Assembly: GCF_004335015.1 (NCBI RefSeq)
Contig: NZ_RQRU01000005.1
Coordinates: 62,001 to 126,000, forward strand
From: Psychrobacter pygoscelis
Lineage (GTDB): Bacteria > Pseudomonadota > Gammaproteobacteria > Pseudomonadales > Moraxellaceae
DNA length: 64,000 nucleotides
Direction of reading: 5' to 3'
Below the pieces are notes generated by a model. It saw only the letters and a list, made by a program, of their open reading frames with translations. It did not search any database and was not told the origin of the DNA. This document shows, piece by piece, positions 1 to 8,108 of this stretch (position 1 is its first letter; every line of letters begins with the position of its first letter). The translations under genes were made by a program, and so were the position numbers.

Positions 1-2
1 CG

Positions 3-308
3 CCGCAGAATGTGTTACCAATGACCGATATCGCCAGCTATTTAAGCTTTGCGATGAAGCTATTTATGGTATTTGGCTTAACCTTTGAGATCCCTGTCGT
101 CACCTTACTGCTTATTTTAATCGGACTGGTTTCTGTTGAGACCTTAGCAGACAAGCGCCGCTATATTATTGTGGGCTGCTTTGCGATAGCGGCCGTCGTT
201 ACTCCGCCCGATGGGGTATCTATGCTAATGCTGGCTATCCCTATGTGGCTACTGTTCGAGCTGGGATTACTTCTTGCTAGAGTGTTAATTAAGCAAAAGG
301 TCCATTAA
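3..308 (+). CDS. tatC: Sec-independent protein translocase TatC, C-terminal part (cut by window edge)
   Basis: TatC is the multi-spanning inner-membrane receptor of the twin-arginine translocase; it binds the RR signal peptide with TatB and recruits TatA. The reading frame is open from the window edge and only the last ~100 residues are seen. They begin with the typical stretch PQNVLPMTDIASYLSF, followed by the hydrophobic segments of the last membrane helices and the conserved VTPPDG loop. The GTG at position 12 lies inside the gene and is not a start. tatA and tatB would be expected just left of the window. A terminator-like hairpin sits about 170 bases downstream. Family assignment is sure; nothing can be said about the missing N-terminus. 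Confidence 0.95.
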   Translation, partial: PQNVLPMTDIASYLSFAMKLFMVFGLTFEIPVVTLLLILIGLVSVETLADKRRYIIVGCFAIAAVVTPPDGVSMLMLAIPMWLLFELGLLLARVLIKQKVH

Positions 309-389
309 ATATCATTGTATTTCAATAGCATCTCCTTCAGCTTATAGCAGTAGAGGATTAGGAATAAGGCCCAAGATAGGTAAATAATT

Positions 390-398
390 TGCTATACT
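390..398 (+). promoter_or_regulatory. Extended -10 promoter candidate (TGCTATACT)
   Basis: TGC followed by TATACT matches the TGnTATAAT extended -10 consensus at all but one base. No good -35 hexamer lies 17 bases upstream, which extended -10 promoters can tolerate. It points at a terminator about 80 bases further on, not at a gene. Confidence 0.35.
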
Positions 399-478
399 GA
401 CTGATAAGATGGGTGTCTTTTATGGTATAGATTTTACCCCTACCCACCACTCTATGACGCTTTTATCACTATCTAGCT

Positions 479-513
479 AGCCATTGACTTAATAAGATTC
501 AGTGGCTTTTTTT
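479..513 (+). terminator. Rho-independent terminator downstream of tatC
   Basis: Nine-base-pair stem AGCCATTGA / TCAGTGGCT (one G-T pair) with an 11-base loop, followed by seven T. It would end the tat operon and any short transcript started at the promoter candidate near 395. Confidence 0.75.
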
Positions 514-710
514 AGCCGCGCTATTTACTACAGCTGTGCTCAATCACTTCTTCTCTTCATAAATTTTAGTTATAGAGTAAGAACTTAAGTCGTCAGAGCG
601 TCAAACCAAGTTTGGGCATCGGCCTGAACCTATCTCAGCGGATTTAGCTGGTTTGCTAAGTTGGACAGATAGCGTAGACGCAATAAGTTTTTCTCGACAG
701 GTGCCAAGCT

Positions 711-2201
711 ATGTCCATGCCTACATATATGAGTAATCCGACCGAAGAGCAGCTTGCTGCGCTCAATATGGCGATGGATGGTAAGTCATTTAAGGTAGTA
801 GCCTACGCGGGAGCGGGTAAGACCACCACCCTCAAGCTTATCGGTGAGCGCCTTCGCGGTCGCGGCTTGTATCTGGCTTTTAATAAAGGCATAGCCACTG
901 AGGCCAAGCAGAAGTTCCCGCCGCATGTCGACTGTCGCACTTTTCACTCCTTAGCCTATCGTCATGTGCCACGTGATATCACTGCTAAGTTGTCCCTGCC
1001 GAGATTTTCACCCAAGCGCTTGGGAGATGATTTGGGCCTACAGACCATCCAAGTTCGGCGGCAGGTCGAGGGCAAGAGTAAATACATTAACCTGACTCCT
1101 GCTCGTCAGGCGCGCTTTGTCAGTGATGCAGTAGGTCACTTCTGTAGTACACATGCCAGCTACCCTGCGCCAAGGCACTTGCAGTTTCCAAGTTGGCTTA
1201 GTGAATCTGACGCCGAGCAGCTACGTGAAATGCTCTATCCGGCAGTGGAAAAACGTTGGTTACAGTCTATCGATCCACGTCACCCCTCTGGTATTGGTCA
1301 TGACATCTATCTAAAGCTTTGGGCACTGTCTAAACCGACCATTCCAGCGGACTTTATCTTATTTGATGAGGCGCAAGATGCTGATCCTCTCATGATGGGA
1401 ATCTTGACTCAGCAGGCGCGGCAAGTCATCTACGTGGGCGACGCGCATCAGCAGATTTATGAGTGGCGCGGCGCGGTCAATGCTATGAAGAAGCTGCCAC
1501 TACCGCAGACACTATTGACTCAATCCTTTCGCTTTGGCGAACCCATCGCTGAAGTGGCCAACTTACTGCTTAAAGCGCTTCAAGAAGACATTCCACTTAA
1601 AGGCAATCCTGAGAAAAAGTCAGGACTGGCTAAGTCGCTGGTACATGGCAAAAAAGATGCCATTCTTTGCCGGACCAATGCTGCTGCGATGACGCAGCTG
1701 TTAATGGGACTCAAACTCGGTCATAAAGTCGCGCTACAAGCCGACACCGAACGCATGCTTCGCTTTTGTCAGGCCGCAGAAAACCTGAAAAACGGCAAGC
1801 CCGCTTATGGCGTTCCAGAGTTGGCTTATTTTTATAATTGGTCAGATGTGCAGGATTATTCGGAAACCAATGAAGGTAGCGACCTTAAGACTTTGGTCAA
1901 GCTGGTAGACGATCATGGTACTGATATCTTGACTAAGGCGGTGAATAGCCTAACCACTGTCAAAGATGCCGACTATGTCATCTCCACCGCCCATAAGGCG
2001 AAAGGCCTTGAGTGGTCTCGGGTGCAGCTCGATGATGACTTTTATTATGATGTGACGACCAGTGGTATCAAGATTAGTCCCGAAGAGTTACGACTACTGT
2101 ATGTCGCCTGTACTCGAGCACAGAGCAACTTGGACATTCACAACATCGTTGACCTAATATCAGGGCTTAAATCTGACAAAAAAGTCATTTATGGGTCGTA
2201 A
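711..2201 (+). CDS. UvrD-like superfamily 1 DNA helicase
   Basis: An ATP-dependent 3'-5' DNA helicase of the UvrD/Rep superfamily by motif content. Motif I is AYAGAGKTTTL near residues 31-41, motif II LFDEAQDAD near 213-221, motif III VGDAHQQIYEWRG near 242-254, motif V ISTAHKAKGLEW near 424-435, and motif VI LLYVACTRAQ near 462-471. At 496 residues it is much shorter than UvrD or Rep (about 700); the organisation recalls FBH1-like helicases and phage relatives. No nuclease domain is seen. AGGTG seven bases before the ATG supports this start; ATG at 729 is an alternative. The next gene (dus) begins three bases after the stop, so the two are almost certainly cotranscribed. The exact cellular role is unknown; repair or recombination is an inference. 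Confidence 0.85.
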   Translation: MSMPTYMSNPTEEQLAALNMAMDGKSFKVVAYAGAGKTTTLKLIGERLRGRGLYLAFNKGIATEAKQKFPPHVDCRTFHSLAYRHVPRDITAKLSLPRFSPKRLGDDLGLQTIQVRRQVEGKSKYINLTPARQARFVSDAVGHFCSTHASYPAPRHLQFPSWLSESDAEQLREMLYPAVEKRWLQSIDPRHPSGIGHDIYLKLWALSKPTIPADFILFDEAQDADPLMMGILTQQARQVIYVGDAHQQIYEWRGAVNAMKKLPLPQTLLTQSFRFGEPIAEVANLLLKALQEDIPLKGNPEKKSGLAKSLVHGKKDAILCRTNAAAMTQLLMGLKLGHKVALQADTERMLRFCQAAENLKNGKPAYGVPELAYFYNWSDVQDYSETNEGSDLKTLVKLVDDHGTDILTKAVNSLTTVKDADYVISTAHKAKGLEWSRVQLDDDFYYDVTTSGIKISPEELRLLYVACTRAQSNLDIHNIVDLISGLKSDKKVIYGS

Positions 2202-2204
2202 TCC

Positions 2205-3248
2205 ATGAGCAGTTTAATGATGCCTACAGCAGACTTAACTATCAAACAACCAGTATCTATGGACAATTGGTTCGCTCATCCCGTACGCCTTTTGGCCCCC
2301 ATGGAAGGCCTAACCGACCCTCTCATGCGCCAAGTCTTAACGCAGATTGCCTGCGACTTAGGACGCCCTTACGATTGGTCCGTGAGCGAGTTTATTAGGG
2401 TTAATGCCCATGTCTTGCCCGACCATGTGTTTTACCGCTTCGTGCCTGAGCTCAAGACCGGCAATAAGACAGCAGCAGGCACAGCCATTCACGTGCAACT
2501 GCTCGGCTCTGACCCACAGCTGATGGCTGAAAACGCCCTAGCCGTTTGTGAGCTTGGCGGCGCAGCAGTTGATCTCAACTTCGGTTGTCCTGCCAAGACA
2601 GTAAATAACCATCGCGGCGGCTCAGTACTACTGGATGAGCCAGTACTGATGCGCGATATTATCTCAGCTGTTCGCAACGCTGTACCCGCTCACATTCCCG
2701 TTTCAGCCAAGATTCGCTTGGGTTATTCCGACACCAGTAATATGGATGATATTCGTCAGGCCATTGCCGATAGTGGCGCAAACTGGTTGACCATCCATGC
2801 ACGCACCAAAACTCAAGGCTATAAGCCGCCCGCTTATTGGGACAAAATTGCCAGCTTTACCCGGCTGCCTATTCCCATTATTGCCAACGGCGAGATTTGG
2901 AGTACTGAGCAAGCACACGACTGTATGGAGCAAGCGCAAACGCCACATCTTATGCTAGGTCGCGGCGCGGTGACTCGACCTGACCTTATTGCCAAAGTGG
3001 AAAACCCGACTGTCGAAATGACTTGGCAACAGCTCATCCCTTATCAGATTGCTTTTTTGCAAGGCGATGCCAAAAATGACAAGGTGTTAGTAGGCCGCTA
3101 TAAGCAGTGGATTGGTATGCTCAGCAAAGGCTACGAGGAAGCGAGAGTAATGTGGGATAGTGTTAAGAAGGAAAAGGATAAAGCGGTTATTATTCAAATC
3201 TTACGTCAATATGAAGCCGTTAATAAATCGTCAATATCTCAGTCTTAA
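2205..3248 (+). CDS. dusC: tRNA-dihydrouridine synthase, DusC-type
   Basis: FMN-dependent reductase that makes dihydrouridine in the tRNA D-loop using NADPH. The N-terminus carries APMEGLTDP (about 31-39, FMN loop). The catalytic cysteine is C128 in LNFGCPAKTVNNHRGG, the DusC-like version of this motif (DusA and DusB differ around it). NGEI near residue 228 and LGRGAV near 251 form the FMN-phosphate side of the TIM barrel. The length (347) is about 30 residues more than E. coli DusC (about 315), partly through an N-terminal extension; ATG at 2217 or 2220 could also serve as start. It follows the helicase gene by three bases. The family is sure; the precise target uridine (U16 in E. coli DusC) is inferred. 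Confidence 0.9.
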   Translation: MSSLMMPTADLTIKQPVSMDNWFAHPVRLLAPMEGLTDPLMRQVLTQIACDLGRPYDWSVSEFIRVNAHVLPDHVFYRFVPELKTGNKTAAGTAIHVQLLGSDPQLMAENALAVCELGGAAVDLNFGCPAKTVNNHRGGSVLLDEPVLMRDIISAVRNAVPAHIPVSAKIRLGYSDTSNMDDIRQAIADSGANWLTIHARTKTQGYKPPAYWDKIASFTRLPIPIIANGEIWSTEQAHDCMEQAQTPHLMLGRGAVTRPDLIAKVENPTVEMTWQQLIPYQIAFLQGDAKNDKVLVGRYKQWIGMLSKGYEEARVMWDSVKKEKDKAVIIQILRQYEAVNKSSISQS

Positions 3249-3350
3249 GACACAAATGAAGATAAAAATTAAGCCAAAAGAACTTCTAGATAAAGCCCTT
3301 TTGACTCCTATGTAAACGTCGGCCCGCAATAAATCTATTGCCGATTGAAG

Positions 3351-3429
3351 AGTACAGCTGATAAACCTTTGCTAAAAAAGTAGGATGCTGAGGCCATCCA
3401 AAAAGTACAAAAAGCCCCTCAGCTGTACT
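3351..3429. repeat. Nested inverted repeats with two alternative pairings
   Basis: AGTACAGCTGA (3351-3361) is the exact reverse complement of TCAGCTGTACT (3419-3429). GCTGAGG (3387-3393) is the reverse complement of CCTCAGC (3417-3423) and competes for the same 3' strand. GGATG/CATCC (3383-3387 / 3395-3399) forms a further small hairpin. It lies between the convergent dus and MAPEG genes, so it may be a shared transcription end; no T run follows directly on the plus strand. Confidence 0.5.
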
Positions 3430-3513
3430 GTATCAATTTTTAGAGGTGTCACTGTAGCTTTACCGTTTCAGTAGAGTCTTCATGACTAGCCTCTCACGCT
3501 TAAAGCACTAAGC

Positions 3514-3939
3514 TTAAAGGCTCAATCGAATCGCTAAATAAAACAGTAGTAAACAACAGGCGAGTGATAGCATCCACAGTGTCGAGCGAAAAGTTGGAAG
3601 ATTTACGATATAGGCAATACCGTAAGCAATGCGAATAATGACATACAGACAAGCCAAATTATTGACAATAGACTGCGGCACAAAGAACAGCATGGCGACT
3701 AAGACCGCAGCCAAAAATACTGGCAGCGTCTCGTAGCTATTTTGCTGAGCCGCATTGGCACGAGCTGCTGCTCCTGTTGTGTTGCTTAAAAACTCGCGTG
3801 GATGCGTGTTATCAGCTAAAGCAAATCCACCTAATAGCTTGGCTAAAGCAGCAAATCCTAGTGGCAACAGACTCGCAATAACCATGGCCCAAATAGCGAC
3901 ACTCGCCGACTTAGGCACCATATCAAATAGCGCATTCAT
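3514..3939 (-). CDS. MAPEG family integral membrane protein
   Basis: The MAPEG family holds small four-helix membrane proteins related to microsomal glutathione transferases. Four hydrophobic segments are visible (about 15-36, 72-88, 95-111, 121-139). Between the first two lies the family motif region around residues 48-70 (REFL...ARANAAQQNSYE), where glutathione-dependent members bind the cofactor. Length 141 is typical for bacterial members. A strong ribosome binding site, GGGAGAGGGGG, precedes the ATG. It lies 13 bases downstream of the OsmC-family gene on the same strand, which suggests one operon with a thiol or detoxification theme. The bacterial members are mostly of unknown substrate; no enzymatic claim is made. 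Confidence 0.85.
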   Translation of the reverse strand: MNALFDMVPKSASVAIWAMVIASLLPLGFAALAKLLGGFALADNTHPREFLSNTTGAAARANAAQQNSYETLPVFLAAVLVAMLFFVPQSIVNNLACLYVIIRIAYGIAYIVNLPTFRSTLWMLSLACCLLLFYLAIRLSL

Positions 3940-3952
3940 TCCCCCTCTCCCT

Positions 3953-4378
3953 TTAAGCGGCTACTATCTCGTAGTCGTGGGTGATCGTCACACCGCCAGC
4001 CGCCAGCATCTGACTGGCAGAGCAATATTTTTCTGCAGATAACGCTACCGCTTTAGCGACTTGTTTGTCTTTAACATCGTTGCCTGTCACGACAAAGTGC
4101 AGGTGAATCTCAGTATAGACGGCAGGTACGCTATCGGCGCGATTGGCAGACAGCTCACAGCGAACGTCGGTAATATCCTGCCGCGATTTTTGCAAGATTG
4201 TGACCACATCGTAGCTTGCGCAGCCGCCAAGACCAAGTAATATCAACTCCATTGGGCTGGCCCCTTCCGCCTTATCGGCGTCAATAGCAACTTTATGACC
4301 TGAAGGTGCAGTACCGATAAAGTTGACTTTGTCTTGCCAAGCGACCGAAGCTTGAAGGGCGAATTGCTTATCTGTCAT
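3953..4378 (-). CDS. OsmC/Ohr family protein (YhfA-like)
   Basis: OsmC/Ohr proteins are dimeric thiol peroxidases or relatives with two active-site cysteines. Here C53 sits in LGLGGCASYDVV and C119 in EKYCSASQML, the spacing expected for this fold. The sequence is closer to the YhfA-type subgroup than to Ohr, whose members have no firmly established substrate. Length 141 is normal. AAGGAT lies upstream of the ATG. It is the first gene of a probable two-gene operon with the MAPEG protein. Cytoplasmic, since no signal peptide is seen. Peroxide detoxification is a family-level inference only. Confidence 0.88.
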   Translation of the reverse strand: MTDKQFALQASVAWQDKVNFIGTAPSGHKVAIDADKAEGASPMELILLGLGGCASYDVVTILQKSRQDITDVRCELSANRADSVPAVYTEIHLHFVVTGNDVKDKQVAKAVALSAEKYCSASQMLAAGGVTITHDYEIVAA

Positions 4379-4968
4379 TGGTTATATCCTTGTTTATTAC
4401 CGTATTTATGCTTGATACTAATAACTAGCCTCGACAGCTAAAGCTAAGCACCACCACTGAATTTGAGCAATGATGATTAGGTATCTAGAATGCACTATTT
4501 TAACTGCTAGCTCACGTTGTCAGTGTCATTTAGTTTACCATACCTAAGATATTGTCATAACGGGCTTATCGCCTAAATATCTTGCGCTGCTACTATCTCT
4601 ATTGTCATGACACTGAGCGAGTTTATTCCCCATGAACTCTACGGTGTCATTATTTGTGCTGACAATGAGCCTTATCAGATACCAAACTAAATTTTGCTAC
4701 AAAAGGTTTCATAGGTAAAAATCACCTCAATAAGTTATTGAAATTATTATAAAAATTTTGTGAAACATTTTTATAGCAAAATAGCGTTACACATTTCCCA
4801 GTTTTCTTGGTTTAATAAGGGCAACTGTTTCTTTCTTAGTACTTTAGCCGATATCAGTTGCTTATTAAGCCTTCTAATAATGATGGCAAGTTAAGCTACT
4901 GTGCTCAGCTGAATTATTGAGTTAAGAATTTTATAACTACTTTATTCAAATATTACAAGGTTATCGTC
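4379..4968. other. Divergent intergenic region, OsmC gene / rppH
   Basis: About 590 bases, AT-rich, no gene supported. Both flanking promoters must lie here. It contains nested inverted repeats at 4521-4615, listed separately. The part 4680-4800 is very AT-rich with an A/T run at 4744-4758. Confidence 0.6.
4521..4615. repeat. Nested inverted repeats, possible structured RNA
   Basis: Outer arms CAGTGTCA (4521-4528) and TGACACTG (4608-4615); middle arms AAGATATT (4546-4553) and AATATCTT (4576-4583); inner ATAA/TTAT (4557-4560 / 4566-4569). The 10-base palindrome TGTCATGACA overlaps the right outer arm. Either a folded transcript or a cluster of binding sites; no function can be assigned. Confidence 0.35.
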
Positions 4969-5487
4969 ATGATTGATGCAGACGGCTTTCGAGCCAACGT
5001 CGGTATCATCTTGGCAAATACAAGAGGACAAGTCCTGTGGGCAAAACGTGTTGGTCACGACGCCTGGCAGTTCCCACAAGGGGGCATCGATGCCGGCGAG
5101 ACTCCGATGGATGCGATGTACCGCGAGCTTTGGGAGGAGGTGGGGTTATACCCACGTCATGTCGAAGTCTTAGCAGTCACCCAAGATTGGCTCAGATATC
5201 GCCTCCCCAAACGCTATGTGCGTCATGGGCAGTACCCTTTATGTATTGGGCAAAAACAGAAGTGGTTTTTGCTGCGCCTAGATGAACCAAACACTCAGCA
5301 TATTCGCTTTGATTCGGTCAAGCCAGAGTTTGACCATTGGGAGTGGGTTAGCTACTGGTACCCTCTCGGTCAGGTCGTCCATTTTAAACGCGGCGTGTAT
5401 CGAAGGGCGCTACAAGAGCTTGCTCGTGAGCTGCCTTTAAAACAAGAGCTCATTATCCCGCAGCAAGACAACCATCTCATTGCATAG
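4969..5487 (+). CDS. rppH: RNA pyrophosphohydrolase RppH
   Basis: RppH removes pyrophosphate from the 5' triphosphate end of mRNAs and so starts RNase E-dependent decay. The Nudix box occupies residues 38-60: GGIDAGE followed by RELWEEVG, matching GX5EX7REUXEEXGU. The N-terminus ([13 protein letters not shown]) and the W-Q-F-P-Q-G-G approach to the box are typical of RppH rather than other Nudix hydrolases. Length 172 matches the usual 160-175. The gene stands alone and is followed after about 90 bases by a strong hairpin terminator. Confidence 0.95.
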   Translation: MIDADGFRANVGIILANTRGQVLWAKRVGHDAWQFPQGGIDAGETPMDAMYRELWEEVGLYPRHVEVLAVTQDWLRYRLPKRYVRHGQYPLCIGQKQKWFLLRLDEPNTQHIRFDSVKPEFDHWEWVSYWYPLGQVVHFKRGVYRRALQELARELPLKQELIIPQQDNHLIA

Positions 5488-5579
5488 TGCTTTATCGCAT
5501 AGTTGGCTGTGGCATAGCATCTCAAGCCTTTACTTAGGAGATTAGCGAGCATAGCGAATATCATTAACCGTTAACAATA

Positions 5580-5610
5580 AGCCCCTGCTTTGGCACTCAA
5601 AGCAGGGGCT
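5580..5610 (+). terminator. Strong hairpin terminator between rppH and adh
   Basis: Perfect 13-base-pair stem (AGCCCCTGCTTTG with its complement) and a five-base loop, followed by TTTAACTTTAT. It lies between two convergent genes and may end both transcripts, though the T tract is better on the plus strand. Confidence 0.8.
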
Positions 5611-5612
5611 TT

Positions 5613-5661
5613 AACTTTATATTTCAACTAACCTTATACTTCAACTAACTTTATACCTCAA
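5613..5661 (+). repeat. 17-base tandem repeat, about 2.9 copies
   Basis: Three head-to-tail copies beginning at 5613, 5630 and 5647 with the unit AACYTTATAYTTCAACT. Copies one and two differ at two positions; the third decays at its end. It sits directly behind the terminator hairpin, in non-coding DNA. Confidence 0.7.
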
Positions 5662-5742
5662 TGAGAGGCTTTTAGTTCGACACTAACCAGTTAACTATTT
5701 TAGCTATCTGGCTGACAGTCGCATCAAAAATAAGCTCAGCGA

Positions 5743-6837
5743 TTAAGGTTTAATGGCGATTTTCAATACACCATCTCGTTGATTCATAAATAGATCATAG
5801 GCCTCAATAATATCATCAAGGGCATAAGTATGGGTGACCATCTCCGATAGGTCCACACGCTGCGTTTCGATGACATTCAGTAAGCGGCGCATGCGCTCTT
5901 TACCACCAGGGCATAGGGCAGTACGAATGGTATGATCACCAAGACCAGCGGCAAATTGGCTCATGGGGATACTCAAGTCTTCTGAATACACCCCTAGGCT
6001 TGATAGCGTACCGCCGGGTTTTAAGATTTTTAGTGCCTGCTCAAAAGTAGCCTGCAATCCTAACGCCTCTATACTGCTATCGACACCGCGGCCGCCGGTG
6101 AGCTTTAATATCTCGTCGACCACATCCACTTCTTTGAAGTTTAAAGTGATGTCAGCGCCCATTTTCTTCGCCATAGCCAGACGCTCATTATTACCATCAA
6201 TCGCGATAATGGTTGACGCCCCTTTGAGCTTAGCACCCGCAGTGGCACAAAGGCCAATAGGACCTTGAGCAAATACGGCAACAATATCGCCGATATTGAT
6301 ATTGGCGTTCTCTGCGCCTTTAAAGCCGGTCGACATAATGTCAGGACACATGAGCACCTGCTCATCGGTTAAGCCATCGGGAACGGGGGCTAAATTGGCC
6401 TGAGCATCGGGAACTAGGACATACTCAGCTTGCGTCCCATCAATGATATTACCAAAGCGCCAGCCGCCGGTCGCTTTATAACCATGACAAGCACAAGTGC
6501 CATCGGGCTGGATATAACCACCATCTTGTGACGGGAAGCCGTCTTGACAGGCATAGGAGCTAAAACTTGGGCAAATCGCGCCGGCGATGACACGCTGGCC
6601 TTCTTCATAGCCCTGAACGGCTGAGCCTAATTTTTCGATAACACCCACTGGCTCATGACCAATAGTCAAACCTGGAGCGACAGGATACTCGCCTTTATAG
6701 ATATGAATATCTGTACCACAGATAGTGGTGGTAGTGATTTTAATCAGAGCGTCATTTGGCCCAACATCTGGAATCTTTTTTTCAGCGATCTCAATCTTGC
6801 CGGGTTCGACGAATATCAAGGATTTCATCATACTCAT
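5743..6837 (-). CDS. Zinc-dependent alcohol dehydrogenase (MDR superfamily)
   Basis: Medium-chain, zinc-dependent NAD(P)-linked dehydrogenase. Catalytic zinc ligands are C40 (TICGTDIHIYKGEY) and H61-E62 (IGHEPVG). A second set of cysteines around residues 93-130 resembles a modified structural-zinc lobe. The Rossmann glycine motif follows in FAQGPIGLCA. It belongs near the formaldehyde-dehydrogenase-like/secondary-alcohol group, and the substrate cannot be read from sequence. The start is set by GGAGA five bases before the ATG at 6837; an in-frame TTG six codons upstream would place the Shine-Dalgarno inside the gene. 364 residues is normal. It stands alone, convergent with rppH. Confidence 0.85.
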   Translation of the reverse strand: MSMMKSLIFVEPGKIEIAEKKIPDVGPNDALIKITTTTICGTDIHIYKGEYPVAPGLTIGHEPVGVIEKLGSAVQGYEEGQRVIAGAICPSFSSYACQDGFPSQDGGYIQPDGTCACHGYKATGGWRFGNIIDGTQAEYVLVPDAQANLAPVPDGLTDEQVLMCPDIMSTGFKGAENANINIGDIVAVFAQGPIGLCATAGAKLKGASTIIAIDGNNERLAMAKKMGADITLNFKEVDVVDEILKLTGGRGVDSSIEALGLQATFEQALKILKPGGTLSSLGVYSEDLSIPMSQFAAGLGDHTIRTALCPGGKERMRRLLNVIETQRVDLSEMVTHTYALDDIIEAYDLFMNQRDGVLKIAIKP

Positions 6838-7271
6838 ACGGTTCTCCTTTCTCAATTTATAATATTCTATATATTGCTACTACAGAAGTAGTATCAGGGC
6901 TAGCACACTATGTAAGTCAGCAAATTTTAGATTGCACTGCGCTAAAAAAAGCAACTAATGCGTTAACCTCTAACTTTATTGTACGCCTAATCGATGACAA
7001 AATTAAGAAAGAAAATCAGACTTTTTTTGGCTAACTTTACCGAGGAAAATTAGTTATTTAGATAAGATGGCGTATAGTTTTCCAGAAGTTTGACGAGATT
7101 AATCATAGCTTAGAATGGGAAGCTAGCCTTCAATTGTCGAATCATTGACTAGCGAATTATTTATTGTTGAATGAATTGAGGATTCTACGCTTCAATCTTT
7201 GTCTCATGATCATAAAGTATAGGCGAATGAAGGCGAGTGTCATGAATAACAGCCACCTTAAAAGTACCTTA
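6838..7271. other. Intergenic region upstream of the alcohol dehydrogenase
   Basis: About 430 AT-rich bases without a supportable gene, terminator or named site. It should contain the adh promoter (minus strand) and the 3' untranslated end of the NRDE gene. Confidence 0.5.
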
Positions 7272-8084
7272 TCATTGATGATCTGGTGCAAATTCGCGAC
7301 TGATAAGCTGCGCGATGACTGCCCCATTAGCTAAATCACCTTTAGTCGGCTCATTATCGGTAGCCCGACTCCTTAAGGTCAGCACGCTTTGGCTACGTGT
7401 TCCATATCCTGCCAGAGCTGCGCTTTCGATATACACAGAGGACAGAGCCTTTTCAACCTCAGTCGCCATTCCGGTATGCGGCAGTTGATCATCCGGCGCT
7501 TTTACCGAGTCTGTCAGCACCTCATAAGCAGCAGCAAGCCAGTAAGCCGACTCGTTGTTTTCAGCAATCAGCGGCAGCACCTCTTGTCGCACTCGAGCGC
7601 GCAGCCGCTCGCATTTAAACCACTCACTATCAGGTGGACCGTTCGAGACGATATGCAGTCCAGTATGCAGCGGCGTTGGTGGATAGCCGCGATTATTTAC
7701 CAAGACCGCTTGCTTAGTGTCCCCTACGATAAGATTAAAACCGGCATAAGCTTGCAAGTCTAGCTGCCGAGCAAAGACCATAGGCGACACCTCCCCCGTC
7801 AAGTAGTCAGTGACAAGCTGACCGCGTGAGCACTGATCGGGAGTGGCCTGCACCCCATCACGAAAGTTTAATACTGCCGCCCAACGGCCATTGTGCACGC
7901 CTGCTGCTGACTGATGGATACCCAACCAAGTGCCGCCGCTTTTTATATCACGGCCAGCATAGATCGGTTGATCTGACCATTGATGCACCGACTTAGTGGG
8001 CCGATCAAGAAACTCATCTCGGTTAGACAATAGTACGAGCGGCATCTCATTAAATAGTTGCCAAGCTATGGCCACAATACACAT
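7272..8084 (-). CDS. NRDE family protein (TANGO2-like)
   Basis: Members of this family (bacterial NRDE proteins and eukaryotic TANGO2) share an N-terminal cysteine and the NRDE signature, here C2 and residues 21-24 in LLSNRDEF; the fold is that of N-terminal nucleophile hydrolases. TANGO2 has been linked to heme and lipid trafficking in eukaryotes, while the bacterial role is unclear. Length 270 is typical. GAGAGG seven bases before the ATG supports the start, which also leaves C2 as the potential nucleophile after methionine removal. It follows the DUF4139 gene by 24 bases, so the two form an operon. Confidence 0.88.
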   Translation of the reverse strand: MCIVAIAWQLFNEMPLVLLSNRDEFLDRPTKSVHQWSDQPIYAGRDIKSGGTWLGIHQSAAGVHNGRWAAVLNFRDGVQATPDQCSRGQLVTDYLTGEVSPMVFARQLDLQAYAGFNLIVGDTKQAVLVNNRGYPPTPLHTGLHIVSNGPPDSEWFKCERLRARVRQEVLPLIAENNESAYWLAAAYEVLTDSVKAPDDQLPHTGMATEVEKALSSVYIESAALAGYGTRSQSVLTLRSRATDNEPTKGDLANGAVIAQLISREFAPDHQ

Positions 8085-8108
8085 ACATCCTCTCTTTATT
8101 CACTGCTT

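Larger units (their letters stand above)
309..710. other. Intergenic region between tatC and the helicase gene
   Basis: No convincing gene longer than about 25 codons. It holds an extended -10 promoter candidate (390-398) and a hairpin with a seven-T run (479-513), both on the plus strand, which could delimit a short transcript. The stretch 514-700 shows nothing I can name; it should contain the promoter of the helicase gene. Confidence 0.6.

Noticed and set aside
5613..5661. Tandem repeat as a CRISPR remnant
   Set aside because: Units are head to tail with no spacers, no partial dyad and no cas genes.
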